Positions 8,847 through 18,073 of a stretch of 64,000 bases of DNA are shown here, one piece after another. This DNA is from Acidicapsa acidisoli. GTDB taxonomy: Bacteria; Acidobacteriota; Terriglobia; Terriglobales; Acidobacteriaceae. Location: the NCBI RefSeq assembly GCF_025685625.1, contig NZ_JAGSYI010000002.1:992001-1056000 (forward strand). The letters run 5' to 3'. Position numbers and translations under genes: made by a program. The first letter of the stretch is position 1. Every line of letters starts with the position of its first letter. The notes below the pieces were generated by a model. It was not told the DNA's origin, ran no database searches, and worked only from the letters and a program-made list of their open reading frames with translations.

Positions 8847-9707
8847 TTAGTAACTTGATTCGTCGAGCCTGTAGAAGCGCACGGCATTGCGGCCAAAGAT
8901 CATTTCCTGCTCGTTCCGGCTAAGCTCTGATACAAAATCCTTTACAACATTGGCCCATCGCACATAACCACAAGCTGCGGCGCAGACAGGCCAGTCGGAA
9001 CCAAAGAGCAACCGCTCCGGCCCGAAGGCCTCCAGCGCTGTCTCGACATAAGGCCGTAAATCGTCAACTGTCCATTCGTCGAAGTCGGCTTCGGTTACCA
9101 TGCCGGAGAGCTTGCACGAAACATGAGGCCTTCGCGCAAGCTCGCGGATATGGGTTCGCCATGGCTCCAGTTCGCGGACGGCGATCAATGGCTTTGCGAT
9201 GTGATCCAGGACCATCGGCTGCTCTGGGTGTTTGTCCACAAACCGGATCGCGGCGGGCAACTGGCGCTCGAAAATCAAGACATCGTATGTCAAGGAGTAG
9301 CGTTGCAGCAGTGCGATGCCGGAATTGAAATCATCGCGGGCCATGTATTCATCGGGCTCGCCCTGCAGCACGTGCCGCACTCCCTTCAGCTTCGGGTTTG
9401 CAGAGAGTGTATCGAGGGTCCGTTCGACATTCGGATCAATCAGCGGCACCCAGCCGACTACGCCCGCGATCCTTGGCTCTTTGTCAGCTAATTCGAGCAG
9501 CCATTCAGTTTCCGCCAGAGACTGGCAGGCCTGCACGGCAACCGTCGCGTCGATTCCTGCCTCGTCCAGCAAGGGCAGCAAATCCGCAGGCAAAAAATCC
9601 CGCCGGATGGCCGCCATCGAATCGTTGATCCAGCCAAATTCTTCGCGGGTATATTGCCAGAAATGCTGGTGCGCATCGACACGCATCGGTTTCGTTTCTA
9701 TAGACAT
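8847..9707 (-). CDS. Amidohydrolase-family sugar lactonase (L-fuconolactonase/L-rhamnonolactonase type)
   Basis: This protein of about 286 residues belongs to the COG3618-type amidohydrolases. It has the N-terminal metal motif DAHQHFW, a VLDHIAKP segment and the C-terminal LFGSDWPV. Enzymes of this group open L-fucono-, L-rhamnono- or L-galactono-1,4-lactones to the acid in deoxysugar catabolism. I use the ATG at 9707; a TTG two codons upstream is also open. The fucP-like gene lies 17 bases downstream on the same strand, which supports a fucose-type substrate. A 4-sulfomuconolactone- or gamma-lactone-hydrolase role is less likely in this setting. Confidence 0.85.
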   Translation of the reverse strand: MSIETKPMRVDAHQHFWQYTREEFGWINDSMAAIRRDFLPADLLPLLDEAGIDATVAVQACQSLAETEWLLELADKEPRIAGVVGWVPLIDPNVERTLDTLSANPKLKGVRHVLQGEPDEYMARDDFNSGIALLQRYSLTYDVLIFERQLPAAIRFVDKHPEQPMVLDHIAKPLIAVRELEPWRTHIRELARRPHVSCKLSGMVTEADFDEWTVDDLRPYVETALEAFGPERLLFGSDWPVCAAACGYVRWANVVKDFVSELSRNEQEMIFGRNAVRFYRLDESSY

Positions 9708-9817
9708 AGGCAACGCAATCGTATCCGCTCACACACAGGGTTGGCTATGGTATTCTCCGCGATGGTGGTCCCTGTCCGGAACCGTTTGTCATGGGACGAG
9801 CATCCAAGAGTGAAGTT

Positions 9818-11023
9818 ATGAAGCCGATTTACATCGCCGCCTATTCTCAGTCCAAATTTGGCAAGTTGCTGGCCGTCACACAGGAGCAGATGATCGCGTC
9901 CGCTGTCGCAGGCGTCTGCGCCGAGATCGGGGTCACTGCTGACCAAATCGACTCCGGTTCCATCGCCGCTGCGTGCAACTTCTCGCTGCACCAACAGGGG
10001 TTGATGGCTGGCCTACTCGCTGGAGTTCCGGGGATGGCTGCGAAGCCCCTTGAGGCCGTCGAAAACGCTTGCGCCTCGGGAGGACAGGCGGTGCTTTCGG
10101 GCATCTACAAACTCCAGGCGGGGATTGGAGAAACGGCAATCGCTGTCGGGCTCGAAAAGATGCGCGATGACCAAGGCCGTGCCGACGGGGTTCGCGTCGG
10201 CGCTGCGCTCGGATATTTCTCCGACCCGGCCGAGCGGGGAGGCAAGACCTTTGTCTTTCCGCATATTTTTGCCGAGATCATGCAGCAATACATGCAGCAT
10301 TGGTCGGTTTCGGAAGCCGAACTTGCGGCAATCGCCGTGCAGGAATACGCCAATGCCAGGCACAATCCGTTTGCGCAGATGCAGAAGGTCGAGGTGACTC
10401 TGGAGCAGGCCACAACGATAGGCGGAAACAATCGCTATCTGATCGATGGCTTGCCGCTCAAGACGTACGATTGCTCGCAGATTACGGATGGCTACGCCGC
10501 CATGATCCTTGCGACGGAAGAGGGCCTGAAGCGGCTCGGAGTCGACCGGCATAGCTGTGTGCAAATTGCAGGCTGGGGGCAGGCCGTCGACCCGCTGCAA
10601 CACCAGCAGCGCCATGTGCTGGAACCGGCTGGTGCGTACCGGGCGATGCGCGGCGCATATGCCATGGCGGACATCACGCCGGCGGAGATTCAGGCTGCCG
10701 AGATTCACGATTGCTTTACGGTGATGGGCGCGCTGGGCACGGAGATCCTGGGCAAGGCCAAGCCCGGCAAGGGTGCGGCTTATTGGGCCGACGGCAACGC
10801 CGGCCCTGACGGGGATTGCGGTATTAACACTTCGGGCGGTCTCATTGCGAAGGGACACCCGGTTGGCGCAACGGGCGTTGCGATGATTGGCTGGGCGGCC
10901 TGGCAATTACTGAGCAAGGTACCGGCTCCGTTGCAGGTAGGCAACGCGGAACACGCGGCGACCTTTAACATCGGTGGACCGGTCTGCGCTTCGGTCTGCA
11001 CGGTGCTGCGCGGCCCGCAATAG
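9818..11023 (+). CDS. Thiolase-family acetyl-CoA acetyltransferase (SCPx-like)
   Basis: This 401-residue thiolase has its nucleophilic cysteine in NACASGG (C85), an EIHDCFTV motif typical of SCP2/SCPx-type thiolases, and AKGHPVGATG with the catalytic His. The C-terminal NIGGPVCAS region carries the second catalytic Cys position. Such enzymes condense or cleave acyl-CoA and acetyl-CoA. The ATG at 9818 follows a GAGTGAAG stretch; an ATG at 9791 adds nine residues. It is divergent from the lactonase, with a gap of about 110 bases that must hold both promoters. It ends 8 bases before the nuoN stop (convergent). The physiological substrate is not clear from context. Confidence 0.85.
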   Translation: MKPIYIAAYSQSKFGKLLAVTQEQMIASAVAGVCAEIGVTADQIDSGSIAAACNFSLHQQGLMAGLLAGVPGMAAKPLEAVENACASGGQAVLSGIYKLQAGIGETAIAVGLEKMRDDQGRADGVRVGAALGYFSDPAERGGKTFVFPHIFAEIMQQYMQHWSVSEAELAAIAVQEYANARHNPFAQMQKVEVTLEQATTIGGNNRYLIDGLPLKTYDCSQITDGYAAMILATEEGLKRLGVDRHSCVQIAGWGQAVDPLQHQQRHVLEPAGAYRAMRGAYAMADITPAEIQAAEIHDCFTVMGALGTEILGKAKPGKGAAYWADGNAGPDGDCGINTSGGLIAKGHPVGATGVAMIGWAAWQLLSKVPAPLQVGNAEHAATFNIGGPVCASVCTVLRGPQ

Positions 11024-11031
11024 CCTTCCAA

Positions 11032-12504
11032 TCAGCCGAGCGGAATCCAGCCACTGAGGGCGCTTGGAAATACGCCAAGCAGAGCTACTGCGAGCGCGAT
11101 GATCACGAGAGTTGCGAGTTCGACGAATGAGATCAGCAGCGGCTCGGTCTGCGCTGATTTCACCACGTACACCCGCTTCAGCACCTGCAGATAGTAGAAG
11201 AGAGAAATTGCACTGGCGCCCAACGCCAGCGCCACGAGGGGCAGACCCCAATGGCCAGCGGTTGGCGAGCGCAGCACAGAAGCAAAAAGATTGAACTTGG
11301 CCCAGAAGCCGACTAACGGCGGAATTCCGGCGAGCGACAGAAGAAAAATCAGCATCGACCCCGCCAGAAGCGGATTGCGCCGGCTTAAGCCTGCGAACGC
11401 ATCCAGCTTGTCGCTCCCTGTCGAACGCTCCACGATGGAGATTACTCCAAAAGCTCCGATGATCGTTAACGCGTAGGTCAGCGTGTAATAGAGGACCGAC
11501 GCGCTGCTCTGGGGTGTGTGGGCGGCGATTCCAAGCAGCATGTAGCCTGCGTGTGCGATTGCCGAGTAGGCGAGCAGCCTGCGAACGCTGGTCTGGACCA
11601 GCGCTGCAAGATTGCCGAGCACGATGGAAGCGAAGGCCATCCAGACCAGGACCATGATCCATGGGGGATTTTGACCGTAAGGCTGGCTTCCGAGTACGCC
11701 GTCGGTCAGCGCAATGAGCACGGAGAAGCTGGCAACCTTGGAACCGGATGCGATCAGCGCAGCGATCTGCGTGGGCGCTCCCTGGTAAGTATCCGGAGCC
11801 CAGAGATGAAACGGCACTGCGGCGATCTTGAATCCGAGACCTGCGGCGACTAGCACCAGGGCCACGACCAGCAACGGACTGATGCTCTGCGACGCGAGGG
11901 CTGTGGCGATCTCAGACAAATTCGTGCTGCCGGTGAGGCCGTAGAGATAGCTGAAGCCGAAGAGCATCATTGCGGCGGACATGCCGCCGAAGAGGTAATA
12001 CTTGAGAGCCGATTCCGCCGACTGCGCGGAACTCTTGGCGAACGCCGTCAGGACGTAAAGCGACAGGCTCAACAGCTCGAGTGCAACGAAGATGATCAGC
12101 AGATCACGCGCCGCCGTGACCAGGAGCATGCCGGTCGCGCTCAACAGCACAATGGCTGCATATTCGCCGGGATTGCGGGAGAACTCCGCTTTGACGCTTA
12201 GTAACAGCACCAAGGCTGTCAGAATCAAGATTCCGATCTGCGCTGCGGCCACGAGCGGGGTTGCCGCCAATGCGTCCGTGGCGAGGCTTGCTGTCTGAGG
12301 ATGCGCGGACAGCCAGAGGACCGACGACAGACATCCGAGCACCCCCAGCACACACGCAGCCGCCATGCGGGTCGATTGCGCGCTCTTGCGCAGCCAGCCC
12401 AGATCGACGACCAGCACGAGCAGGGAGACTATTTCCAGAATCGTCTCTGGCAAAGTGACTGCAAACAGGTTGCCGTAATTCACGCCGTTTACAAGCGAGT
12501 TCAT
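11032..12504 (-). CDS. nuoN: NADH-quinone oxidoreductase subunit N
   Basis: This 490-residue antiporter-like membrane subunit of complex I has about 14 transmembrane helices. It is the last gene of a twelve-gene operon and follows the second nuoM with a four-base ATGA overlap. Motifs such as ALELLSLSLYVL (a conserved Glu in TM5), KAAVPFHLWAPD and YSAIAHAGYM are those of NuoN and Mrp-type proton channels. In the complex it sits next to NuoK and carries one proton-translocating half-channel pair. No clear terminator is visible between its stop and the convergent thiolase stop 8 bases away. Confidence 0.95.
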   Translation of the reverse strand: MNSLVNGVNYGNLFAVTLPETILEIVSLLVLVVDLGWLRKSAQSTRMAAACVLGVLGCLSSVLWLSAHPQTASLATDALAATPLVAAAQIGILILTALVLLLSVKAEFSRNPGEYAAIVLLSATGMLLVTAARDLLIIFVALELLSLSLYVLTAFAKSSAQSAESALKYYLFGGMSAAMMLFGFSYLYGLTGSTNLSEIATALASQSISPLLVVALVLVAAGLGFKIAAVPFHLWAPDTYQGAPTQIAALIASGSKVASFSVLIALTDGVLGSQPYGQNPPWIMVLVWMAFASIVLGNLAALVQTSVRRLLAYSAIAHAGYMLLGIAAHTPQSSASVLYYTLTYALTIIGAFGVISIVERSTGSDKLDAFAGLSRRNPLLAGSMLIFLLSLAGIPPLVGFWAKFNLFASVLRSPTAGHWGLPLVALALGASAISLFYYLQVLKRVYVVKSAQTEPLLISFVELATLVIIALAVALLGVFPSALSGWIPLG

Positions 12505-14045
12505 TGCCGGCCTCCCGTGAGCAGAACGTGAGGCATTGCCTGTACCGCTGGTGCGATTACGTCGAGCAGAAGACGCGGGTAAAGACCGATCACGAGACTT
12601 GTTCCAGTGAGCAGGATTACACCGGTCTTCTCCGCCCAGGTCACGGGCTCATACTCTGGTATTGGGACGCTGGCTCCGCTTGAGTCAATCGCTGGCAGGT
12701 CGCTGAAGAAGACCCGCTGCATGGCTCGCCAGGTGTAGGCGACACCGATGACGATTCCGAGACCGGCCAGCACGGCGAACCACGGGAATGCACGCCATGC
12801 GCCAACGAGAACCTGCACTTCCGCTACAAAACCGCTAAAGCCCGGCAATCCCATCGAAGCCATTCCGGCGATGACAAAGAGCCATGCGGCAAAGGGCATC
12901 GCCTTGCCCAGTTGCAGCCTGCTCAAGATTCCCAGATCCCTAGTGTGGGTGCGTTCGTAGACGATGCGGCCGACCGTTGCGAAGAGCAGGCCGGCGAGGA
13001 TTCCATGCGAGAACATTTGCAATACCGCGCCATCGATACCGATCTGCGTCAGTGTCAGCAGGCCGAGCAGAACGAGCCCCATGTGGCTCACACTGGAGTA
13101 GCCGATGACAAATTTGAAGTCGTTCTGTACCAGGGCGACCACTGCGCCGTAGAGGATGCCGATGACGGCGAAGAGCGCGAAGACCGTGCGCCAGGAATCG
13201 ATGCCCAGGACTGAGAATCCCCATGGATCAAGGCCGTGCGGGAAAAGCGTCATCGCAACGCGCAGGCAGCCGTAGGCGCCCAGCTTCATGACTACGCCGG
13301 CCAGCAGCATGGAAGCGGCGGTTGGCGCGGCGACGTGACCTGTAGGCGCCCAGGTGTGAAAGGGCCACATGCCCGCGAGAATTGCGAAGCCGGTAAAGAC
13401 CAGCGGGAAGGCCCACATCTGGAAGCTGATAGGAAAGGGATACTGCGCGAGTGCCTGCAGATTCATCGTGTGGCTGCCTGCCGTTGCGTAAGCCGCCAAT
13501 AAGCCGATCAATACCATCGCGGAACCTGCAAACGAGTAGAGAGCCAGTTTCATTGCTCCGTATTCGCAGCGGGTCGAGCCCCAGATCGCGATGAGGAAAT
13601 ACTTGGGCACGATCGCGATTTCGTAGAAGACAAAGAGCAGAAAGACATCTACGGAAAGAAAGACGCCGTAGACGCCTCCGATCAGCGCCAGAAAGAAGGC
13701 GAAGAACTCGTTGGCGCGATCCCCTTCTTTGTCGCCGATGTTCCACGAGAAAAGAATTCCGGCGACTGCAGCGAGGCCGGTGAGCAGTACCAGAACCCGG
13801 CTGATGCCGTCGGCAGCCAGCGTGTAGCGGATGCCCATCGCCGGAATCCACGCGACATCGGCGACGGCTACCGGGCCTTGCGCTCCTGCAGCGACAAAGC
13901 TCATGAGGGCCACGGCCAGCCCGATTACGGCCACTGCCAAGGCAATGACTCGAACAATTGCCGCGGCGGCTCTCGGCATCATCGCCAACACCAGCGCGCC
14001 CGCGAATGAGATGTAAATCGTGAGGGCCAGCATCAGAATCTCCAC
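12501..14045 (-). CDS. nuoM: NADH-quinone oxidoreductase subunit M, second copy
   Basis: This 514-residue antiporter-like subunit has FYEIAIVPKYFLI in place of the canonical FWELxLIP around the essential TM5 Glu, then MWPFHTWAPTGHVAAPTAASMLLAGVVMKLGAYG and YSSVSHMG. These are diagnostic NuoM-family motifs. It overlaps the upstream nuoM by 13 bases and nuoN by 4, so all three are co-translated. It is clearly diverged from the other NuoM, so this is not a recent duplication. The presence of two NuoM genes between nuoL and nuoN matches the described '2M' complex I variants, thought to have an extra pumping module. The extra pump is inferred from gene content. Confidence 0.93.
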   Translation of the reverse strand: MEILMLALTIYISFAGALVLAMMPRAAAAIVRVIALAVAVIGLAVALMSFVAAGAQGPVAVADVAWIPAMGIRYTLAADGISRVLVLLTGLAAVAGILFSWNIGDKEGDRANEFFAFFLALIGGVYGVFLSVDVFLLFVFYEIAIVPKYFLIAIWGSTRCEYGAMKLALYSFAGSAMVLIGLLAAYATAGSHTMNLQALAQYPFPISFQMWAFPLVFTGFAILAGMWPFHTWAPTGHVAAPTAASMLLAGVVMKLGAYGCLRVAMTLFPHGLDPWGFSVLGIDSWRTVFALFAVIGILYGAVVALVQNDFKFVIGYSSVSHMGLVLLGLLTLTQIGIDGAVLQMFSHGILAGLLFATVGRIVYERTHTRDLGILSRLQLGKAMPFAAWLFVIAGMASMGLPGFSGFVAEVQVLVGAWRAFPWFAVLAGLGIVIGVAYTWRAMQRVFFSDLPAIDSSGASVPIPEYEPVTWAEKTGVILLTGTSLVIGLYPRLLLDVIAPAVQAMPHVLLTGGRQ

Positions 14046-15556
14046 CCCGCAAGCAGGTGCATCACAGTAGCATTGATTGTTCCAAGAGCCAGTTGCGGTA
14101 CAAGGCCGAGTACCGCCATCAACACAAGGGCCGGGGCAACGGCCAATCGCTCAACCGCGGTTAAATCCGGAAACGCGTTCCATCGCTCCGGCAGCGGTCC
14201 GCTGAAGACGCGCTGAATCACGGTGAGAATCACTGCCGCAGTAATCAACAGTCCCAACACAGAGACTGTCGCGGAAACCCAGCTTAGCGGGAAGACTCCG
14301 CGGAAGATGAGGAATTCACTGACGAAGCCGTTCAGGCCCGGCAAGCCGAGCGAAGAGAAGAGCGCGATGCCCATCAGTCCACAGAAGACCGGCGCGGGCT
14401 TGCGCAGTCCTCCGAAATCGTCGATTCCCAGCAACCCTCCGGAGCGCTCCTCGAGCAGAGTCAGGAACCAGAAGATGGCGGCTGCGGTCAAACCATGGTT
14501 AAACATCTGCAGCACCACGCCATCGAGGGCTGCGGTCTCGCTCAGGCTCGTCGCCCCACTCGATCCTGAGGGCAGCGCAACGGCAAAGATAGCCAACAGG
14601 CAATAGCCGAGATGATTAACCGATGAGTATGCAAAGACTCGCTTTAGATCTTTCTGAACTGCAGCGGCCCATGCGCCGGCAACCACCGTAAGCGTGGCCA
14701 GCACCAGCAATGGTGTTCGCACCTGGGCGAGTTCGTGGCCGAAGATTGGCAACGCCAGCCGCAGCAGGCCGTACACGCCCATCTTGGACATGGCTCCTGT
14801 CAGCAGCATCGTGACCGGCGTCGGAGCTTTTGAGTATGTAGCGGGAAGCCAGGTGTGGAATGGCATTAGCGGTACTTTCACAGCAAAACCAAGCAGTACG
14901 GCGAGAGCGAGCCAGAGCGTAATCGGTCCGAGATGGGCCTGAATTGCGGTAGCCAGTTCGCCGGTCGCGGCCATCTGTGTCAACACCTCAAAGTCCATGC
15001 TGCCGGTGGCGAGAAACAGAGCCAGAAAAGCTAGTAGCAGCGCGACGGAACCGACCATAGTGTAGACAAAGAACTGCGTAGCCGCCGGGCCACGTCCTTC
15101 TCCGCCCCAGAGTTTGATCAGAAAGAACGCAGGGATCAGGCTGAGCTCCCAGAACAGGAACCAGTGGAAGAAGTTGAGTGCTGTGAAGGTTCCGAAGAGG
15201 CCGGACTCCAGCAGCAGAATCAGCGCGAAATAAAGCCCTGGCTGGCTGGCGACTTTCCTTGATGCCGCGATTACCATCAGCGAAACGATTGCGGCAAGCA
15301 GGAGCATCAACGCACCCAGCCCGTCGACACCGAGGTGGTATTCGATGCCCAAGCCGGGAACCCAGTCGGCGCGCTCGGCAAACTTCATTGTGCCGTCGGT
15401 CCCAATGCCGAACCAGACCCTGGCCGCAAGCGCGAGCGAGACTGTTCCGGCAACGAAAGCCACGCTACGAGCCACTGCTGCACGATTACCTGCCAGCAGC
15501 GCGATGACTGCGGCTACCGCGGGGATTGCGGTCAAAACGGTCAGCATGGGGATCAT
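14033..15556 (-). CDS. nuoM: NADH-quinone oxidoreductase subunit M, first copy
   Basis: This 507-residue proton-channel subunit has the classical NuoM signature LFWELSLIPAFFLIKLWGG (TM5 Glu), PLMPFHTWLPATYSKAPTPVTMLLTGAMSKMGVYG and YSSVNHLGY. About 14 transmembrane helices are predicted from the hydrophobic pattern. It overlaps the nuoL stop by four bases (ATGA) and its own 3' end overlaps the second nuoM. Its length is close to that of E. coli NuoM (509). Of the two copies it looks the more canonical. Its expected position is between NuoN/second NuoM and NuoL in the membrane arm. Confidence 0.94.
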   Translation of the reverse strand: MIPMLTVLTAIPAVAAVIALLAGNRAAVARSVAFVAGTVSLALAARVWFGIGTDGTMKFAERADWVPGLGIEYHLGVDGLGALMLLLAAIVSLMVIAASRKVASQPGLYFALILLLESGLFGTFTALNFFHWFLFWELSLIPAFFLIKLWGGEGRGPAATQFFVYTMVGSVALLLAFLALFLATGSMDFEVLTQMAATGELATAIQAHLGPITLWLALAVLLGFAVKVPLMPFHTWLPATYSKAPTPVTMLLTGAMSKMGVYGLLRLALPIFGHELAQVRTPLLVLATLTVVAGAWAAAVQKDLKRVFAYSSVNHLGYCLLAIFAVALPSGSSGATSLSETAALDGVVLQMFNHGLTAAAIFWFLTLLEERSGGLLGIDDFGGLRKPAPVFCGLMGIALFSSLGLPGLNGFVSEFLIFRGVFPLSWVSATVSVLGLLITAAVILTVIQRVFSGPLPERWNAFPDLTAVERLAVAPALVLMAVLGLVPQLALGTINATVMHLLAGWRF

Positions 15557-17742
15557 AGCCGCACCTGCCCAGTTGCCGCACCTACGACCAACGCCAGTCC
15601 GGCAAGCACAAGCACTCCCAAAGTCAAGACGCGCAGATATCCCGGCGCACGGCCGGCCTGCAACCAGGCCAGCACTCCGCCGCCGGTCACGAGCTCTTCG
15701 CAGCCCTTGTCGAAGGCGCCGTCAATCCATTGGGAATCGATGGATTTGTTTGTCAGTCCAAGGCCGCGGAAGCCGCTCGAAACGGCAGCTACGATTCCGC
15801 CCCAGACGCGCCGATCCAGCCAATCTGAGAACCGCGCAAGAGCTGCATACCAACGCAGTACCGTAGCCTCATATAACTCGTCGAAGTAGAGCCGATTTGC
15901 AAGCCCCTTCCATACCACAGGTGTAGAAGATTCGAGGACGTCTCTCATATCACAAGGAGTATCTTCTGGCTCATCGCCATGCTCTTGAAGATGGTGATGC
16001 GCTGGGGCTCCCACAGGCGCCTCGATGGGCTTGCGAGCATAGAGCCACCACCCAGCACCGAGCCCAGCAGCCACCAGAAGCGTGGTAAAGCCCATAAGGG
16101 GCAGCAGCCCCGGCTCACTGAATGCTTGTATATCCACACTAAGAGATTTGCTCTCGATGAAGCTTGTAAACCACGGCCATGCAGGCGTCCCGAGAATGCC
16201 AAGACCAATTGCGAAAACAGCGAGAATTGACAACGGCAGCGTCATCACCATCGGGCTCTCGTGCGGATGGGTGTGATGCGAGCCTCGCCAGTTTCCGAAG
16301 AAGACATAAGCGACTTGCCGGGTCATGTAGAAGGCCGTCAGTAATGCGCCGATTATGAGAAGGACGAACGGGCCTTGCGAGACAGGCCAGGAGTGCGCTG
16401 CGCCGATGATTGCGTCCTTGCTCCAAAAGCCGGAGAAGAAGATCGGGAAGCCGCTCAATGCCAACATGCCGATGGAGTACGTAAGAAATGTGATGGGCAT
16501 AGCCTTCCGGAGATGGCCCATACGGCGAATGTCCTGCTCCTCGTGGCAGCCGTGAATGACAGACCCGGCGCCGAGGAAGAGCAGCGCTTTGAAGAATGCA
16601 TGCGTGATCAGATGGAACATTCCGACGGCCACGCCGCCAACGGCGAGGCCAACCATCATGTAGCCGAGCTGTGAAACTGTTGAGTAGGCGAGGATGCGCT
16701 TGATGTCGTTCTGCGCAACGGCAACGAATGCGCCAAAAAGCGCGGTCAATGCGCCAACCCAGGCTACGACGGTCAGAGACACCGTAGAGCCTCCGACTGC
16801 CGCTCCAGCCGACATAAGTGGGTAGACACGCGCGACCAGATACACGCCCGCAGCAACCATCGTTGCCGCGTGGATCAATGCCGAAACCGGCGTTGGGCCC
16901 TCCATCGCGTCCGGAAGCCAGACGTGGAGCGGCAACTGTCCGCTCTTGCCCGCTGCGCCCGCGAAGATCAACAGGCCAATCGCGGTTGCGGCTGACAGGC
17001 CGAGGGCTGCTGGCTGACTCAAAAGGATCGCCAACGCTGCCGGCTCCATTGCGCCCGCGCCGTGGTTGTAGAAGAGCAGCGTGCCTGTCTGCGCAAAAAG
17101 CCACACCATGCCTAACAGAAAGAAGATGTCGCCCACGCGCGTAGTGAGGAATGCCTTCTTCGCCGCCGCTGCCGCACTCGATTTTTGATACCAGAAGCCA
17201 ATCAGCAGATACGAGGTGAGGCCGACAATCTCCCAGCACATGAAGAGCAGGAGCAGGCTGTTGGCGATCAGCACGCCGAGCATGCCTCCGGCAAAGAGCG
17301 ACAGGAAGCAGAAGAAGCGCGTGAAGTTTTCGTCATGCGCCATGTAACCGGTGGAGTAGATGAAGATCAGCAGACCGACAAAGGTGACCATCACCAGCAT
17401 GATCGCTGCGAGCGGGTCGAGTATCCAGCCCAGTTGAAGATAGGTCGCTCCGAGATCGATCCAGTTGAAGTTGACGACCTCGCGCGTCGCGGTTCCCTGC
17501 CCCCATGCGGTCAGCACATGCGCAAAGGCGCATAGCGCGAGTAGAAGCGAAACGCTTAACCCGCCTATCGCGAGTGCTGCGGCAGTCTTACGTAGCGGCT
17601 GCTTCAACAGGGCGATCAATCCGGCGGCCAGCATGGGTACGGCAGGAATCATCCACAGATTCGCCACGATCCACGATGGTGAAATCGGAGGCAGGTCTTG
17701 AGGTATCTGGGCAGCTAAAAGGGATGCACTACAAGCAATCAT
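15553..17742 (-). CDS. nuoL: NADH-quinone oxidoreductase subunit L
   Basis: This 729-residue distal membrane-arm subunit shows FMCWEIVGLTSYLLIGFWY (TM5 Glu), LPLHVWLPDAMEGPTPVSALIHAATMVAAGVYL and YSTVSQLGYM, all NuoL hallmarks. It is longer than E. coli NuoL (613 residues). The extra length is mainly near the C-terminus (about 560-700). There a His/Glu-rich loop precedes the NRLYFDELYEA region and the lateral helix that runs along the membrane arm. An elongated lateral helix would suit a complex with two NuoM subunits, but that is inference. AAGGG lies about 10 bases before the ATG, and nuoK ends 7 bases upstream. Confidence 0.94.
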   Translation of the reverse strand: MIACSASLLAAQIPQDLPPISPSWIVANLWMIPAVPMLAAGLIALLKQPLRKTAAALAIGGLSVSLLLALCAFAHVLTAWGQGTATREVVNFNWIDLGATYLQLGWILDPLAAIMLVMVTFVGLLIFIYSTGYMAHDENFTRFFCFLSLFAGGMLGVLIANSLLLLFMCWEIVGLTSYLLIGFWYQKSSAAAAAKKAFLTTRVGDIFFLLGMVWLFAQTGTLLFYNHGAGAMEPAALAILLSQPAALGLSAATAIGLLIFAGAAGKSGQLPLHVWLPDAMEGPTPVSALIHAATMVAAGVYLVARVYPLMSAGAAVGGSTVSLTVVAWVGALTALFGAFVAVAQNDIKRILAYSTVSQLGYMMVGLAVGGVAVGMFHLITHAFFKALLFLGAGSVIHGCHEEQDIRRMGHLRKAMPITFLTYSIGMLALSGFPIFFSGFWSKDAIIGAAHSWPVSQGPFVLLIIGALLTAFYMTRQVAYVFFGNWRGSHHTHPHESPMVMTLPLSILAVFAIGLGILGTPAWPWFTSFIESKSLSVDIQAFSEPGLLPLMGFTTLLVAAGLGAGWWLYARKPIEAPVGAPAHHHLQEHGDEPEDTPCDMRDVLESSTPVVWKGLANRLYFDELYEATVLRWYAALARFSDWLDRRVWGGIVAAVSSGFRGLGLTNKSIDSQWIDGAFDKGCEELVTGGGVLAWLQAGRAPGYLRVLTLGVLVLAGLALVVGAATGQVRL

Positions 17743-17749
17743 TCCTCGT

Positions 17750-18073
17750 TCATCCCTTCATCCGCGTCATGGCATCCAGATCGGTCGTTTTCGTATGGCG
17801 ATGATATGCGATCACCAAGCCAAGGCCTACTGCGGCTTCCGCAGCGGCAACGGCAATCGAAAAAATTGCGAACATCATGCCGGTGAGTCCATCATTGTGC
17901 CCGTTTGCGTGTGGAGTAAATCGCCAGAATGCGATCAGGTTCAGATTGGCGGCATTCAACATGAGTTCAATGCCAATCAGCACCAGGATGGCGTTGCGTC
18001 GTGTGAGCGCGATGGCCAGGCCAATCGCGAAAACGAGCGCCGCAACAATCAGGAAAGCTGCCAGTGGAGTCAT
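17750..18073 (-). CDS. nuoK: NADH-quinone oxidoreductase subunit K
   Basis: I place the start at the ATG at 18073, giving a 107-residue protein with three transmembrane helices. This is the standard NuoK size; the longer open frame upstream lies inside nuoJ. GIELMLNAANLNLIAF contains the conserved membrane Glu of NuoK, with a second acidic position in AAAEAAVGLGL. The start overlaps the nuoJ stop by four bases. The subunit forms part of the E-channel joining the quinone site to the antiporter-like subunits. Confidence 0.95.
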   Translation of the reverse strand: MTPLAAFLIVAALVFAIGLAIALTRRNAILVLIGIELMLNAANLNLIAFWRFTPHANGHNDGLTGMMFAIFSIAVAAAEAAVGLGLVIAYHRHTKTTDLDAMTRMKG

